A DNA stretch of 64,000 nucleotides, from the NCBI GenBank assembly GCA_963700885.1, contig CAVOZJ010000002.1, positions 372,001 to 436,000 on the forward strand, written 5' to 3'. The translations under genes and the position numbers were made by a program. The stretch comes from Anderseniella sp963700885. Its GTDB lineage: Bacteria; Pseudomonadota; Alphaproteobacteria; Rhizobiales; Aestuariivirgaceae. A model generated the notes under the pieces. It was not told the origin of the DNA. It did no database searches and was given only the letters and a program-made list of their open reading frames with translations. Below, one piece after another: positions 63,245-64,000 of the stretch (within the stretch, counting starts at the first letter, position 1; each line of letters starts with the position of its first letter).

Positions 63245-64000
63245 ATGGCAGGTGTAATGGAAAGGGTAGCGCTGGTAACCGGTTGCGGCAGTGCGGGTGG
63301 TATCGGTTTTGCCTGTGCCAGGCTGCTTCAGGCAGGTGGCGCGAAAGTCGCCATCACATCGACAACAGACCGGATACACGAACGCGCGAGGGAGTTGGGT
63401 ACAGAAGTGTTTGCCCATGCCTGTGACCTGACGGATGCCGCGCAGGTCGATGGCTTGGTGAAAGCGACGCAGGCCGCGCTCGGCCCCATCGAAATTGTCG
63501 TCAACAATGCCGGCATGGTTCAGACCGGCCATGATGAACCATCGCGGTTGATACAGGACATTCCCGATGAACAGTGGCGGCGTGGCATGGACATCAACCT
63601 GACAACCGTGTTCAACGTCACCCGCCGGGTGGTGCCGTCGATGATCGAACGCAAGTACGGCCGCATCGTCAATATGAGCTCGGTGACCGGCCCCCTGGTC
63701 TCCAACCCCAAAGGCACAATCTATTCTGCCGCCAAGGCTGCCATCATGGGCATGACCCGTGCCCAGGCGATCGAACTGGCGCAATACAACATCACCGTGA
63801 ACGGCATCGGACCAGGCTGGATCGAAACCCCGTCGTCTTCACCGGAAGAAGTGTTTGCCGGCAAGCAGGCGCCTGTCGGCAGACCCGGCACGCCGGAAGA
63901 AATCGGCCACGTGGCCGTGTTTCTGGCCAGCGAGGAAGCAAGCTTTGTTACCGGCCAGCTGATCGTTGCGGACGGCGGAAACACCCTGATGGAGTACAAG
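63245..64000 (+). CDS. Short-chain dehydrogenase/reductase, partial at right edge
   Basis: At least 252 residues are visible, with no stop before the window ends. The cofactor loop is TGCGSAGGIGFACA (residues 12-25), an expanded variant of the TGxxxGIG motif. NNAG lies near residue 90, the catalytic YSAAK near residue 160, then NITVNGIGPGWIETPSSSPEEVF, and VTGQLIVADGGNTLMEYK near the edge. It follows rlmJ by 13 bases. Substrate unknown. Confidence 0.9.
   Translation, partial: MAGVMERVALVTGCGSAGGIGFACARLLQAGGAKVAITSTTDRIHERARELGTEVFAHACDLTDAAQVDGLVKATQAALGPIEIVVNNAGMVQTGHDEPSRLIQDIPDEQWRRGMDINLTTVFNVTRRVVPSMIERKYGRIVNMSSVTGPLVSNPKGTIYSAAKAAIMGMTRAQAIELAQYNITVNGIGPGWIETPSSSPEEVFAGKQAPVGRPGTPEEIGHVAVFLASEEASFVTGQLIVADGGNTLMEYK

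Overview
The window looks like an ordinary chromosomal stretch of an alphaproteobacterium, most like the Hyphomicrobiales (Rhizobiales) and relatives. The clues are a cytochrome bc1 operon, a PetP/PetR-like MarR plus OmpR pair beside ilvE, a moxR/DUF58/aerotolerance block divergent from DUF1285-nudix-cca, UbiK, a MidA/NDUFAF7-type methyltransferase, and the rplY-pth-ychF order. Taxonomy below class is inference. I found no tRNA, rRNA, CRISPR array, insertion sequence or prophage.

Layout. 1-2.9 kb (minus): aerotolerance-type membrane protein, DUF58 protein and MoxR ATPase. 3.0-5.5 kb (plus): DUF1285, CoA pyrophosphatase, CCA-adding enzyme. 5.8-8.1 kb: orphan CoxL-like molybdenum hydroxylase subunit broken by a one-base shift. 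8.3-13.1 kb: AIM24 protein, pteridine-reductase-like SDR with folB, then uvrC, pgsA and moaD. 13.1-15.8 kb (minus): L,D-transpeptidase and ilvE. 15.9-18.6 kb: MarR/response regulator/histidine kinase operon with a 9-bp inverted repeat in front. 18.6-21.7 kb (minus): csaA-like gene, TetR-like gene, proC, ybjN-like gene, ubiK. 21.8-29.4 kb (plus): lgt, methyltransferase, pgeF, creatinase-fold protein, GNAT, lipoprotein, prs, DUF1989.

29.4-32.5 kb: a candidate small RNA on the minus strand, then rplY, pth and ychF. 33-35.2 kb: a two-gene unit of a membrane desaturase and an aminotransferase, preceded by 548 non-coding bases. 36.2-37.9 kb: two MaoC hydratases and an SDR. 37.9-42.8 kb (minus): a six-gene unit for methylthioadenosine and adenine salvage (mtnP, adenine deaminase, apt, LysE/RhtB exporter, mtnA, class II aldolase). 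42.9-45.6 kb (minus): petABC. 45.8-51.7 kb: cupin, trmL, hemF, two similar MFS transporters in tandem, MDR oxidoreductase, flavin reductase. 52-57.4 kb: large secreted SGNH hydrolase, glutamine amidotransferase, cysteine-rich exported protein, cold-shock protein, DUF922 protein, an interrupted exported protein, MBL-fold hydrolase. 57.6-64 kb: dodecin, frameshifted uvrB, HNH endonuclease, a 60-residue exported peptide, frameshifted rlmJ, and an SDR running off the end.

Four genes are interrupted by a single small lesion: the coxL-like gene, the exported protein at 56.2 kb, uvrB and rlmJ. Because uvrB and rlmJ are housekeeping genes with otherwise intact reading, assembly or sequencing errors must be excluded before calling them pseudogenes. 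The most original candidates are the desaturase-aminotransferase pair, the small RNA with an exposed CCUCC segment, and the compact methylthioadenosine salvage operon.
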